Source: DASQPR01 sp035713725 | GTDB taxonomy: Bacteria > Actinomycetota > Actinomycetes > Mycobacteriales > Micromonosporaceae | DNA length: 17,105 bases | Direction: 5' to 3' | NCBI GenBank assembly: GCA_035713725.1 | Contig: DASTMZ010000153.1 | Coordinates: 1 to 17,105, forward strand | Part shown: one piece after another, positions 6,928-13,570 of the stretch | Layout: every line of letters starts with the position of its first letter | Position numbering within the stretch: position 1 is the stretch's first letter | Program-made: the position numbers and the translations under genes | The notes under the pieces: generated by a model | The model's database searches: none | Told to the model about the DNA's origin: nothing | The model's input: the letters and a program-made list of their open reading frames with translations, nothing else

Positions 6928-8679
6928 TCAGGCGTGCAGGGTGTGCCGGACGTACGTGGCGCAGTCGGCGTTGACCGACGACCACGAGACGCCGAGGTAG
7001 CGCGTCGACGAGGTCAGCGTGTTCAGCCCTTCGCGCTCGACTCCGGCCCAGAAGTCGAGCGTCTTGCTGAGCCCATACTTCGCGATCAGTCGCTTGATCA
7101 TGAGGTACCCGATGCCGTACGCCGCCGAGCCGGTCAGCACGTCGCTGCTGGAGATCTCCTTCGTCAGGTAGCACTGGCCGGACCATTTGCCGGATGCGAC
7201 GTATTCGCGGGTGTTGTCCAGCCGGTACGTCGCCCAACTCGGATGGCCGTTATACGCCACGTATTCCGCGATGCCCTCGATCAACGAGTCGTGGCCGGAA
7301 TCCTCTTCGTCGCCGTAGAGCGTCGCGACGTGGCCCATCTCGTGTTGCAGCACGGTGCCGAGCGTGCCCGGCCCGGCGAAACGCGACTCCGCGGCGGCCG
7401 GCAGCACGACCATCACCTCGATGTCGGTGGCGGACAGCCCGATCGCCTCACCGGTCGAGTGCTCCAGACCGCCGCCGAACCACGTACGAGCGTCCGTCGG
7501 CCCGGCGAGGTAGACCACGTAGACCGGCGGGCGACCCCACTTGGCGTACCCGTCCGCGACCTTGGCCGCGCGCACCGCGATCGGCAACACCTGCTTAAGC
7601 CGCGACGACTCGGCGGAGGACGCGGCGACCACGACGCGCGGTCCGGTCACCGCGGTCAGTGTCGAGGTCTGCCACGGGATCGGCTCGTCGAACCGCTGGC
7701 TGGTGGTCGGCGGCTTGTAGGTCTCGATAACGGCTCGGCCGTCGCGCGCCGTCGCCGTCACGCTGAGCTGCGCATAAACGGCCTTGCATGTGGTCACGAC
7801 GAAGCAGTAGGAGACTTGGATGTGAAACGGCGTCGAGGTGGTGAGCGGCACGCTGTCGCCCGGCGCCGACAGGTGCCACGCGGCCACGTGCAGGGCGCGG
7901 AGGTTTGCGTAGAGCCGGCCGAACGCGGCGACGGTAGTCTGCTGGGCCGGATCCACGCCGGCCAGGAAGCCCGCCCGGTCGCCGACGAGCAGGGCGGTCG
8001 TCTGCGCGTTGAGAACCGACTTGAGGGCGAGCGGGTTCGCCGGCGGGGTGGCCGACTTGTGCGTCACGGCACCGACTGCGCCGGACGCCACCACGCGACG
8101 AGACACCTGGGATGCGGCGAAGCCAGCGGTGGCGAGCACGGCCAGGACGATCGCGATCACTAACAGAGAGATGGCCGCACCGCGCCGTTCGCGCCGCGCC
8201 GCAAGGACATCTGGTGGGTACGGCGGCGGCCACGCGCCACCTGGTGGCGACCACAGTCCGCTGGATGGAGCGGTCGGACGGGTGACGACCGGCTGGTACG
8301 TCTGCGGTCGGTACACGCTCGGCTGGCCCCACGTGACCGGTGGCGACGACGGCACGGCGGGCGGCGGCGGTGCGAATCGCGGAGCCGGCGTCGGCGTTGG
8401 TGCGACGGGCGGCCGCGCCTCGGCAGCATACGGCTGCGCTTCGGCAGGATACGGTCGCGCTTCGCCAGGATGCGGCCGCGCTTCGGCGCGATCCGGCGGC
8501 AGCCACGCTTCGCCGTTTTCCGCTGCGATCAGCCGCGACAGTTGTTCGCCGAGCGTCAATGACGCAGGACCGTCCGATGCACCGTCGCCGCCCGGCCCGC
8601 TGGCCCGCGGGGCGGTGTCCGGGGTCTCCACAGGCGCTGAGCTTATGCGGCTATGCACGCAGCGGCCAGCCCATGACAC
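6928..8679 (-). CDS. Membrane-anchored protein with HExxH zinc-peptidase motif
   Basis: A 583-residue protein that I cannot assign to a named family. A polar, Pro/Ala-rich N-terminal region (about 1-160) includes a four-times heptapeptide repeat (roughly AEARPYP, residues 65-92). A charged stretch RRERR precedes one transmembrane helix at about 168-190 (AAISLLVIAIVLAVLATAG). The C-terminal ~390 residues would be outside the cell. They hold HEMGH at 446-450 followed 18 residues later by EGIAEY (E468), the spacing of a gluzincin-type zinc site with two His and a distant Glu. The central FHIQVSYCFVVTTCKAVYAQL segment has two cysteines that could pair. The GTG at 8679 has AAGGA four bases upstream, although GTGs at 8658 and 8631 remain possible. 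Peptidase activity and substrate are inferred from the motif only. Confidence 0.7.
   Translation of the reverse strand: MSWAGRCVHSRISSAPVETPDTAPRASGPGGDGASDGPASLTLGEQLSRLIAAENGEAWLPPDRAEARPHPGEARPYPAEAQPYAAEARPPVAPTPTPAPRFAPPPPAVPSSPPVTWGQPSVYRPQTYQPVVTRPTAPSSGLWSPPGGAWPPPYPPDVLAARRERRGAAISLLVIAIVLAVLATAGFAASQVSRRVVASGAVGAVTHKSATPPANPLALKSVLNAQTTALLVGDRAGFLAGVDPAQQTTVAAFGRLYANLRALHVAAWHLSAPGDSVPLTTSTPFHIQVSYCFVVTTCKAVYAQLSVTATARDGRAVIETYKPPTTSQRFDEPIPWQTSTLTAVTGPRVVVAASSAESSRLKQVLPIAVRAAKVADGYAKWGRPPVYVVYLAGPTDARTWFGGGLEHSTGEAIGLSATDIEVMVVLPAAAESRFAGPGTLGTVLQHEMGHVATLYGDEEDSGHDSLIEGIAEYVAYNGHPSWATYRLDNTREYVASGKWSGQCYLTKEISSSDVLTGSAAYGIGYLMIKRLIAKYGLSKTLDFWAGVEREGLNTLTSSTRYLGVSWSSVNADCATYVRHTLHA
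8404..8487 (-). repeat. Four tandem 21-bp units inside the metalloprotease-like gene
   Basis: Four contiguous 21-bp copies encode the heptapeptide (A/G)EA(R/Q)P(H/Y)(P/A) in the cytoplasmic linker; the last copy is diverged after EARP. Units begin, on the plus strand, at 8404, 8425, 8446 and 8467. The unit length is a multiple of three, so copy changes keep the frame. Confidence 0.85.
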
Positions 8680-8743
8680 CCGATCCTTCGCGCATCGTCA
8701 CAACTGGCCGACCCGACCGTAACGTCGGGTCACGAGCGCCAGC

Positions 8744-8820
8744 GCCTGTTGCGCCGCGATGTGCGCGACGCCTGTTGCGCCGCGATGTGCGCTACGCCTG
8801 TTGCGCCGCGATTTCGCGAG
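8744..8820. repeat. Three tandem 26-bp copies of the proC 3' end
   Basis: Copies start at 8744, 8770 and 8796, sharing gcctgttgcgccgcgat (17 bases) and, in the first two, the following gtgcgc as well. The copy at 8796 is the last coding part of proC (REIAAQQA); its stop codon lies at the junction with the middle copy (8792-8794). The other two lie downstream, in the gap before the metalloprotease-like gene. The repeats therefore look like duplications of the proC terminus. The rest of the gap (8680-8743) shows only the AAGGA ribosome site. Confidence 0.85.
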
Positions 8821-9628
8821 CGCGGTCGCGCGCCGCTTCCAACGCCGCGAGCAGAGCCGCCCGTACGCCATGATTTTCCAGCTCACGAATCGCATTGATG
8901 GTGGTGCCGGCCGGCGATGTGACCGCCTCGCGCAACGTGACCGGATGCTCGCCTGAGTCGCGCAGCATGATGGCCGAGCCGATCGCGGTCTGCACGATCA
9001 GATCGTGTGCGACCTGACGGGGCAAGCCCAGCAGAATGCCGGCGTCGGTCATCGCCTCGACGAGGTAGTAGAAATACGCCGGACCCGAGCCGGACAGCGC
9101 CGTCACCGCGTCCTGTTGGGACTCCGGCACCCGGATGGTGCGACCGAGCGGCGCGAACATTGCCTCGGCTAGCGCGAGGTGGCCGGCGGTCGCGAAGGCA
9201 CCCGCCGAGATCGCGGTCATTGCTTCGTCGACGAGCGCCGGTGTGTTCGTCATGACGCGCACCATCGGCGTACCCTCCGGCAGCCACTTCACGAAGAACG
9301 CGGTCGGCAGGCCGGCGCACAACGTCACGATCAGCTTGCTTCGTTCCACCGGCAGCAGCGGGCCGAGTTCGTCCATCAGCACGGCCGCGTCCTGAGGCTT
9401 GACCGCGATCACGAGGACGTCCGCCGAGGCGACCGCATCCGCCGAATCGACGACACGCACGCCGTACCGCTCGGTCAACTCGGTGCCACGCTCCGGCCGG
9501 CGTACGGTCGCGAGCAGCCGCTCGACCGGCCAACCGGAGCGCAGTAGCCCGGAGAGCAGCACCTCACCGATCTTGCCCGCGCCGACCACCGCGATCGTGA
9601 CCGCGGTGCTGCTGGGTGAACCCGCCAT
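8792..9628 (-). CDS. proC: Pyrroline-5-carboxylate reductase
   Basis: Reduces 1-pyrroline-5-carboxylate to L-proline with NAD(P)H, the last step of proline synthesis. From the ATG at 9628 the protein has 278 residues. VTIAVVGAGKIGEVLLSGLL near the start is the Rossmann nucleotide site (GAGKIG), followed by VLVIAVKPQD and VRVMTNTPALV. The C-terminal signature is intact: SGSGPAYFYYLVEAM, then LREAVTSPAGTTINAIREL (the family's TSPGGTT with Ala for the second Gly). The chosen ATG has GGAGGGGG (9641-9634) just upstream; a TTG five codons earlier would swallow this site. It lies downstream of the phosphofructokinase gene across a 79-bp gap with a hairpin, and its 3' end is duplicated in tandem. Confidence 0.95.
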   Translation of the reverse strand: MAGSPSSTAVTIAVVGAGKIGEVLLSGLLRSGWPVERLLATVRRPERGTELTERYGVRVVDSADAVASADVLVIAVKPQDAAVLMDELGPLLPVERSKLIVTLCAGLPTAFFVKWLPEGTPMVRVMTNTPALVDEAMTAISAGAFATAGHLALAEAMFAPLGRTIRVPESQQDAVTALSGSGPAYFYYLVEAMTDAGILLGLPRQVAHDLIVQTAIGSAIMLRDSGEHPVTLREAVTSPAGTTINAIRELENHGVRAALLAALEAARDRAREIAAQQA

Positions 9629-9633
9629 CCCTG

Positions 9634-9641
9634 CCCCCTCC
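9634..9641 (-). promoter_or_regulatory. Strong ribosome site fixing the proC start
   Basis: GGAGGGGG on the minus strand ends five bases before the ATG at 9628. It decides against the in-frame TTG at 9643. Confidence 0.75.
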
Positions 9642-9670
9642 AAGCCGGCGCGACGTCACGCGACCCTGCC

Positions 9671-9694
9671 AACCCGGGCGTATGCAGCCGGGTT
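9671..9694 (-). terminator. Hairpin between phosphofructokinase and proC
   Basis: AACCCGG and CCGGGTT form a perfect 7-bp stem with a 10-base loop, in the 79-bp gap after the phosphofructokinase stop. No U-tract follows. It may terminate, attenuate or stabilise the upstream mRNA; nothing in the sequence decides between these. Confidence 0.4.
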
Positions 9695-9707
9695 CGCGAG
9701 GCGCGTG

Positions 9708-10733
9708 TCAGCCGAAGAACACCTCGGCTTCGGTGTAGCGCTCGAGCGGCACCAACTTGAGCTCGCGCGTCGCCTCGGTGAGCGGTACGCGGATGATCTC
9801 GGTGCCGCGCAGCGCCACCATCTTGCCGAAGTCGCCCTCGTGCGCCGCATCGATCGCGTGCAAGCCGAAGCGCGTCGCGAGCACCCGGTCGTACGCGGTC
9901 GGCGTACCGCCGCGCTGGATGTGCCCGAGCACCACGGTGCGGGCCTCCTTGCCGGTCTTCGCCTCGAGCTGCGCCGCAAGCCACTGACCGATGCCGCCGA
10001 ACCGTACGTGACCGAACGCGTCCAGGTCCTCGTTGAGCAGCCGCTTCTGTCCCGCGATCGGTTGTGCCCCCTCGGCGACCACCACGATCGGCGAATACTG
10101 CGTGTGGAACCGCTTGTCGACGTACGCCGAGACCTGGTCGACGTCGAACTCGCGCTCGGGCAGCAGGATCACGTTCGCGCCACCGGCGATGCCGGCGTGC
10201 AGTGCGATCCAGCCGGCGTTGCGACCCATCACCTCGACGACGAGCGTGCGGTGATGGCTCTCGGCGGTGGTGTGTAGCCGGTCGATAGCTTCCATCGCGA
10301 TGTTGACCGCGGTGTCGAAGCCGAATGTGTAGTCGGTCGCGCCAAGGTCGTTGTCGATCGTCTTCGGTACGCCGACCACGTTGACACCGAGCTCGCCCAG
10401 CCCGGTCGCGACGCCGAGGGTGTCCTCGCCGCCGATCGCGACGAGCGCGTCGATGCGCATCTCGGCAAGATTCGCCTTGATCTTCTCGACGCCACCATCG
10501 ATCTTGAACGGGTTAGTCCGGGACGATCCGAGGATCGTGCCGCCGCGTGGCAGGATGCCGCGGACGTCGGCCACGCCGAGCGGCCGCGTGAACGCCTCGA
10601 GCGGTCCCTTCCACCCGTCGCGGAAGCCGACGAATTCGTGTCCGTAGGTGCCGATGCCCTTGCGGACGACGGCCCGGATGACCGCGTTGAGGCCGGGGCA
10701 GTCGCCGCCACCGGTGAGTACGCCGATGCGCAT
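9708..10733 (-). CDS. 6-phosphofructokinase, residues indicate pyrophosphate-dependent type
   Basis: Interconverts fructose 6-phosphate and fructose 1,6-bisphosphate in the cytoplasm. At 341 residues it is a complete PFK family A protein. It carries the phosphoryl-donor loop GGGDCPGLNAVIR (8-20), RTNPF, TIDNDL with the catalytic Asp pair (125-130), MGRNAGWIAL, and HIQRGGTPTAYDR. In the family, Gly104 and Gly124 (E. coli numbering) mark ATP use, and Asp104 plus Lys124 mark pyrophosphate use. Here GGEDT puts Asp at 104 and VPKTIDND puts Lys at 124, so I predict a reversible PPi-dependent enzyme, like that of Amycolatopsis methanolica. The ATG start has AAGGAGA (10750-10744) ten bases upstream. 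It is the upstream partner of proC. The usual ATP-type label pfkA could be misleading here. Confidence 0.92.
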   Translation of the reverse strand: MRIGVLTGGGDCPGLNAVIRAVVRKGIGTYGHEFVGFRDGWKGPLEAFTRPLGVADVRGILPRGGTILGSSRTNPFKIDGGVEKIKANLAEMRIDALVAIGGEDTLGVATGLGELGVNVVGVPKTIDNDLGATDYTFGFDTAVNIAMEAIDRLHTTAESHHRTLVVEVMGRNAGWIALHAGIAGGANVILLPEREFDVDQVSAYVDKRFHTQYSPIVVVAEGAQPIAGQKRLLNEDLDAFGHVRFGGIGQWLAAQLEAKTGKEARTVVLGHIQRGGTPTAYDRVLATRFGLHAIDAAHEGDFGKMVALRGTEIIRVPLTEATRELKLVPLERYTEAEVFFG

Positions 10734-11039
10734 ATGCCTAGAGTCTCCTTCGTGGATCCCGCTGCCCGACGGAGCAGGTGTGCGGTCAGGTAAACGTAGC
10801 CCGATTCATCCCGGAGTGTGCTCGTGGCGGCGGAAGATCGCGGCCGGCCGGTGCGGCCGAGCCGGGTCGGACGCCACTCGCATCGGCGGCGCTGCCGAAG
10901 GCCCGGAGAGCAGCCAGCACTCTAGCGGACCGGGCGGTTGATCACCCAACCAACACCCGCACGCGACCCAGCGAGCAATCCGCCAGCCCGACACGCGAGC
11001 GATCCAGCGGCCGGACCGTGGCCGGCACCGCAGACGCGG
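10734..11039 (-). other. 306-bp gap upstream of phosphofructokinase
   Basis: No credible gene is seen. Close to the phosphofructokinase start is AAGGAGA (10750-10744). Two -10-like boxes on the minus strand are TACGTT at 10798-10793 and TAGAGT at 10924-10919; neither has a convincing -35 box. The part nearest RNase AS is rich in GCTCGC/GTGCGG motifs with no clear hairpin. This is the probable promoter region for the phosphofructokinase gene and the 3' flank of the RNase AS gene. Confidence 0.4.
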
Positions 11040-11549
11040 CTAGCTGCCGGGCGCTCGCAGCTTCGACATGGCACGCCACCGCGCGAGGTTGTGACGCGCG
11101 TCGACCAGAGCATCGTGCCGGCCGTTCGCCTCCGGCAGCCGTGGCCGCCCCACGTCGTCCCAGAGTTGTCGCAGATCCTTCGTGAACCGCGGTATCTCGC
11201 GTGGCAACTCCGGCATCGTGCCCCATAGCTGCGCCAGTACGACGTGGTCGTAGGCGGCGTACCAGGCCCACAACTCGATCTGATCGTCGCGCCGATCGCG
11301 AAGCGGCGCGACGAGGTAGGCGCGCAGGTCGGTGCGGATTTTGTCCCGCGAGCGCCAGGCCGCGTCCGACGGCGACGGCAACTTGTCCAACACGTTGCGC
11401 CGCACCCATGGCAGCGCGTTCGAGTCGTCGAATTCGGTGGACACCGCGTAGAACTCGCGACCGAATTCGTCGACGACGCCGATCGACACGAGGTCGATCA
11501 CCCGACCGTCCTCGATGAACTCGGTGTCGTAGAAGTACCGGTATGTCAT
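11040..11549 (-). CDS. RNase AS-like 3'-5' exoribonuclease (DEDDh)
   Basis: A 169-residue DEDD-superfamily nuclease. The metal-binding residues are visible: D8 and E10 in YFYDTEF, D101 in AAYDHVVLAQLWG, H145 and D150 in GRHDALVDARHN. This small DEDDh type with YDTEF at the very start matches the M. tuberculosis RNase AS (Rv2179c), described as trimming adenylate-rich RNA 3' ends. Substrate preference here is inferred from that likeness. The ATG at 11549 follows GAAGGGC with a short spacer. It heads the long minus-strand run and is divergent from the Crp-like gene, sharing a 290-bp gap. The nearness of RNase AS to class II DAHP synthase and PlsC genes recalls the mycobacterial arrangement, but here other genes are inserted. 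Confidence 0.88.
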   Translation of the reverse strand: MTYRYFYDTEFIEDGRVIDLVSIGVVDEFGREFYAVSTEFDDSNALPWVRRNVLDKLPSPSDAAWRSRDKIRTDLRAYLVAPLRDRRDDQIELWAWYAAYDHVVLAQLWGTMPELPREIPRFTKDLRQLWDDVGRPRLPEANGRHDALVDARHNLARWRAMSKLRAPGS

Positions 11550-11733
11550 GGCCGCCCTTCGCGCGCCGACCAGCCGCGGGACGTACGGCCGCCCGCGTCA
11601 ACACCGTCATTTTCGTCACCGACGTGCCAAGCCCGACACGAGGGGCTTACCGCCGCGCGGCGGCGCGCTACCGTGCGTGTTTCGACCGCGCGCCGCGATG
11701 GCCGCCTTCCACTGGACATCCGCGACGAAACGT

Positions 11734-11757
11734 CGACCTCGGTATATACAAAGGTCG
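11734..11757. promoter_or_regulatory. Inverted repeat around an AT-rich core, divergent promoter region
   Basis: CGACCT and AGGTCG are 6-bp inverted arms with a 12-base spacer containing TATATA (11743-11748), a rare AT-rich stretch here. It lies in the 290-bp gap between the divergent RNase AS and Crp-like genes, 83 bases before the regulator's GTG. TATATA could be a -10 box, but no good -35 box lies at 16-18 bases. A candidate operator, possibly for autoregulation. Confidence 0.35.
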
Positions 11758-11826
11758 GTCGGAGCGGCCATGATCTGTGGAGAAAGCGGCCGAGCAGGCG
11801 CGGATCCGCTTCGTGTTTGGTTCGTT

Positions 11827-11832
11827 GGGGGG
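11827..11832 (+). promoter_or_regulatory. Ribosome site fixing the Crp-like start
   Basis: GGGGGG seven bases before the GTG at 11840. It favours this start over an earlier in-frame GTG at 11777, which lacks such a site. Confidence 0.55.
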
Positions 11833-11839
11833 TTGGCCC

Positions 11840-12532
11840 GTGGACGTTCGGCAACCGGAGACCGCCGACGCACTGACGGGCGTCGAGATGTTCGCCGGTC
11901 TCGATCAGGAGTCGCGGCAGCGCGTCATCGCGGCCGCGGTACCGCGTACGTACCGCAAGGGTCAGTTGTTGTTCGTGGAGAACGACCCGAGTGACTCGCT
12001 CATCGTCCTCAAGCGCGGCGCCATCGCGGTCTTTCGCACCGCGCCGACCGGCGAGCGCGCGGTGCTGGCGGTGATCCGGCCGCCGAGCTTCTTCGGCGAA
12101 GTGTCGTTGTTGGACGGTGGCACGCGGTCGACGTCCGCCGAGGCGATCGAGGACACCCGCGCGCTCGCCTTGAGCCGCAACGCGTTCATCGAGCTGGTGC
12201 ACAGCAACCCCGGTATTCTCGACGCGGTCATGCAGTCGCTGGGCAGTCTGATCCGCCGGCTGACCGAGCAGCATGCCGACCACATCTTCCTCGACCTGCC
12301 GGGCCGCGTGGCCAAGACGCTCATCCGCCTGGCCGGCGACGCGATCTCGCCGATGGTCACCATCGAGCTGAACCAGAGCCAGCTCGCCGCGATGGCCGGT
12401 GGTTCGCGGCAGAGCGTGAACCAGGCGATCGGGTCGTTCGCGACGCGCGGTTGGCTGCGCACCGAGGGGCGCCGCATCGTGCTGACCGATCTCGCGGCAC
12501 TGCGCCGTCGCGCCGGCATGCCCGACCACTAG
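11840..12532 (+). CDS. Crp/Fnr family transcriptional regulator
   Basis: A 230-residue regulator, the usual size. The N-terminal beta-barrel shows LIVLKRGAIAVFR, and a phosphate-binding cassette SFFGEVSLLDGGTRSTSAEA (about 83-102) retaining the Gly-Glu and Arg-Ser that contact cyclic nucleotide in Crp, so effector binding is plausible. A long dimer helix (LDAVMQSLGSLIRRLTEQHADH) follows. The C-terminal winged helix-turn-helix is LNQSQLAAMAGGSRQSVNQAIGSF (177-200), with the recognition helix SRQSVNQAI and wing RGWLRTEGRRIVL. There is no iron-sulfur cysteine cluster as in Fnr. The start is set by GGGGGG upstream. It diverges from RNase AS and converges on PlsC across a 55-bp gap without a clear terminator. 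Its targets are unknown. Confidence 0.88.
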   Translation: MDVRQPETADALTGVEMFAGLDQESRQRVIAAAVPRTYRKGQLLFVENDPSDSLIVLKRGAIAVFRTAPTGERAVLAVIRPPSFFGEVSLLDGGTRSTSAEAIEDTRALALSRNAFIELVHSNPGILDAVMQSLGSLIRRLTEQHADHIFLDLPGRVAKTLIRLAGDAISPMVTIELNQSQLAAMAGGSRQSVNQAIGSFATRGWLRTEGRRIVLTDLAALRRRAGMPDH

Positions 12533-12587
12533 CCGCCATCTCAGGTCGGTGGCCGGCAGCTGCGTGGACGCCAGGCCGCCGCACCGG

Positions 12588-13313
12588 TCAGGCAGCGACC
12601 GCCCGCGCATGCTCCACGGTCACGTCAGTTGCGGGTACGGCGACGGCCGCCTTCAGTGTCGCCGCGTAGACGTCGACGTACTCGCGACCGGACAGCTCCA
12701 TCAACTCGTACATGATCTCGTCGGTGATCGCCCGTTCGACGAACCGGTCGCCGGCCCGTCCGGCGTAGCGCTCGAACGTCAACGGCTCGCCGATCCGGAT
12801 GCGTACCCGCATGATCTTCGGAATGATCTTGCCGGGCGGCTGAACCTCATCCGAGTTGAGCATCGCGACGGGGATGACCGGCGCGTGGCTTTCCAGCGCG
12901 AGGCGGGCGACACCGGTCTTGCCACGGTAGAGCCGGCCGTCCGGCGAACGGGTGCCCTCCGGGTAGATGCCGAATAGGCCGCCCGCGCGCAGGATCGCGA
13001 GGCCGGTGTCCATCGCGACGCGTGCCGCCTGCCCGCCCGAGCGGTCGATCGGAATCGTTCCGGTGCTTTCGAAAAACAACCGGATCAGGCGGCCCTTCAG
13101 GCCCGTACCAGTGAAATATTCGGCCTTCGCCACGAACGTCACCTTCCGCCGCACCATCAGCGGCAAGAAGATCGAGTCGCAGAAGCTCAGATGATTGCTT
13201 GCCAAGATCGCCGGGCCGGAGGCCGGCACGTTGCTCCGGCCCTCCACTCTCGGTCGGAAGATCAGCTTGAGCAACGGGCCGAGGACGACGTACTTGAGCA
13301 GCGAGTAGATCAC
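12588..13313 (-). CDS. plsC: 1-acyl-sn-glycerol-3-phosphate acyltransferase
   Basis: Acylates lysophosphatidic acid to phosphatidic acid at the inner membrane face. The 241-residue protein has the four acyltransferase blocks: NHLSFCDS (H41, D46), FESTGTIPIDR (81-91), YPEGTRS (117-123) and PVIPVAML. The N-terminal MIYSLLKYVVLGPLLKLIF is a short hydrophobic membrane-association segment. The GTG at 13313 has GAGAGGA (13325-13319) five bases upstream. It diverges from the DUF308-like gene across a 257-bp gap in which I see only a small GGCCG/CGGCC hairpin near 13501 and the DUF308-like ribosome site. Actinomycetes carry several PlsC paralogues, so the exact acyl acceptor is not certain. Confidence 0.88.
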   Translation of the reverse strand: MIYSLLKYVVLGPLLKLIFRPRVEGRSNVPASGPAILASNHLSFCDSIFLPLMVRRKVTFVAKAEYFTGTGLKGRLIRLFFESTGTIPIDRSGGQAARVAMDTGLAILRAGGLFGIYPEGTRSPDGRLYRGKTGVARLALESHAPVIPVAMLNSDEVQPPGKIIPKIMRVRIRIGEPLTFERYAGRAGDRFVERAITDEIMYELMELSGREYVDVYAATLKAAVAVPATDVTVEHARAVAA

Positions 13314-13556
13314 GCTCGTCCTCTCGTTGGCGAAGGCGCGTCCCCGGCGGATGATCCTCGCGGTGGCCCGACCTCGCGGGTGGGCGCCGCGGCCGGCGGT
13401 GGATGGTTTCGCGCTGTGCTCCGGCGCAGCCTACGAATACCATGCACCTCACCCCGCCGCATTCCCCGATCAACGTACCGCCGTGTCACGATTCATCGGT
13501 GGCCGGCTTCGGCCGACCGAGCGGCGCAACGCGGCCGCGGCGGGGCGACACGGGTC

Positions 13557-13563
13557 GAAAGGG
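13557..13563 (+). promoter_or_regulatory. Ribosome site of the DUF308-like gene
   Basis: GAAAGGG seven bases before the GTG at 13571. It decides against the much longer open frame beginning at 13403, whose extra 56 residues are low in family likeness, and against a GTG at 13565 that lies too close. Confidence 0.6.
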
Positions 13564-13570
13564 TGTGGAC

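Noticed and set aside
5305..8163. A 952-codon open frame on the plus strand
   Set aside because: It lies opposite aroG and the metalloprotease-like gene, has Arg/Gly/Val-rich low-quality composition, and matches no protein pattern. It is an effect of high GC.
8744..8820. CRISPR array
   Set aside because: The copies are directly adjacent with no spacers, and no cas gene is nearby.
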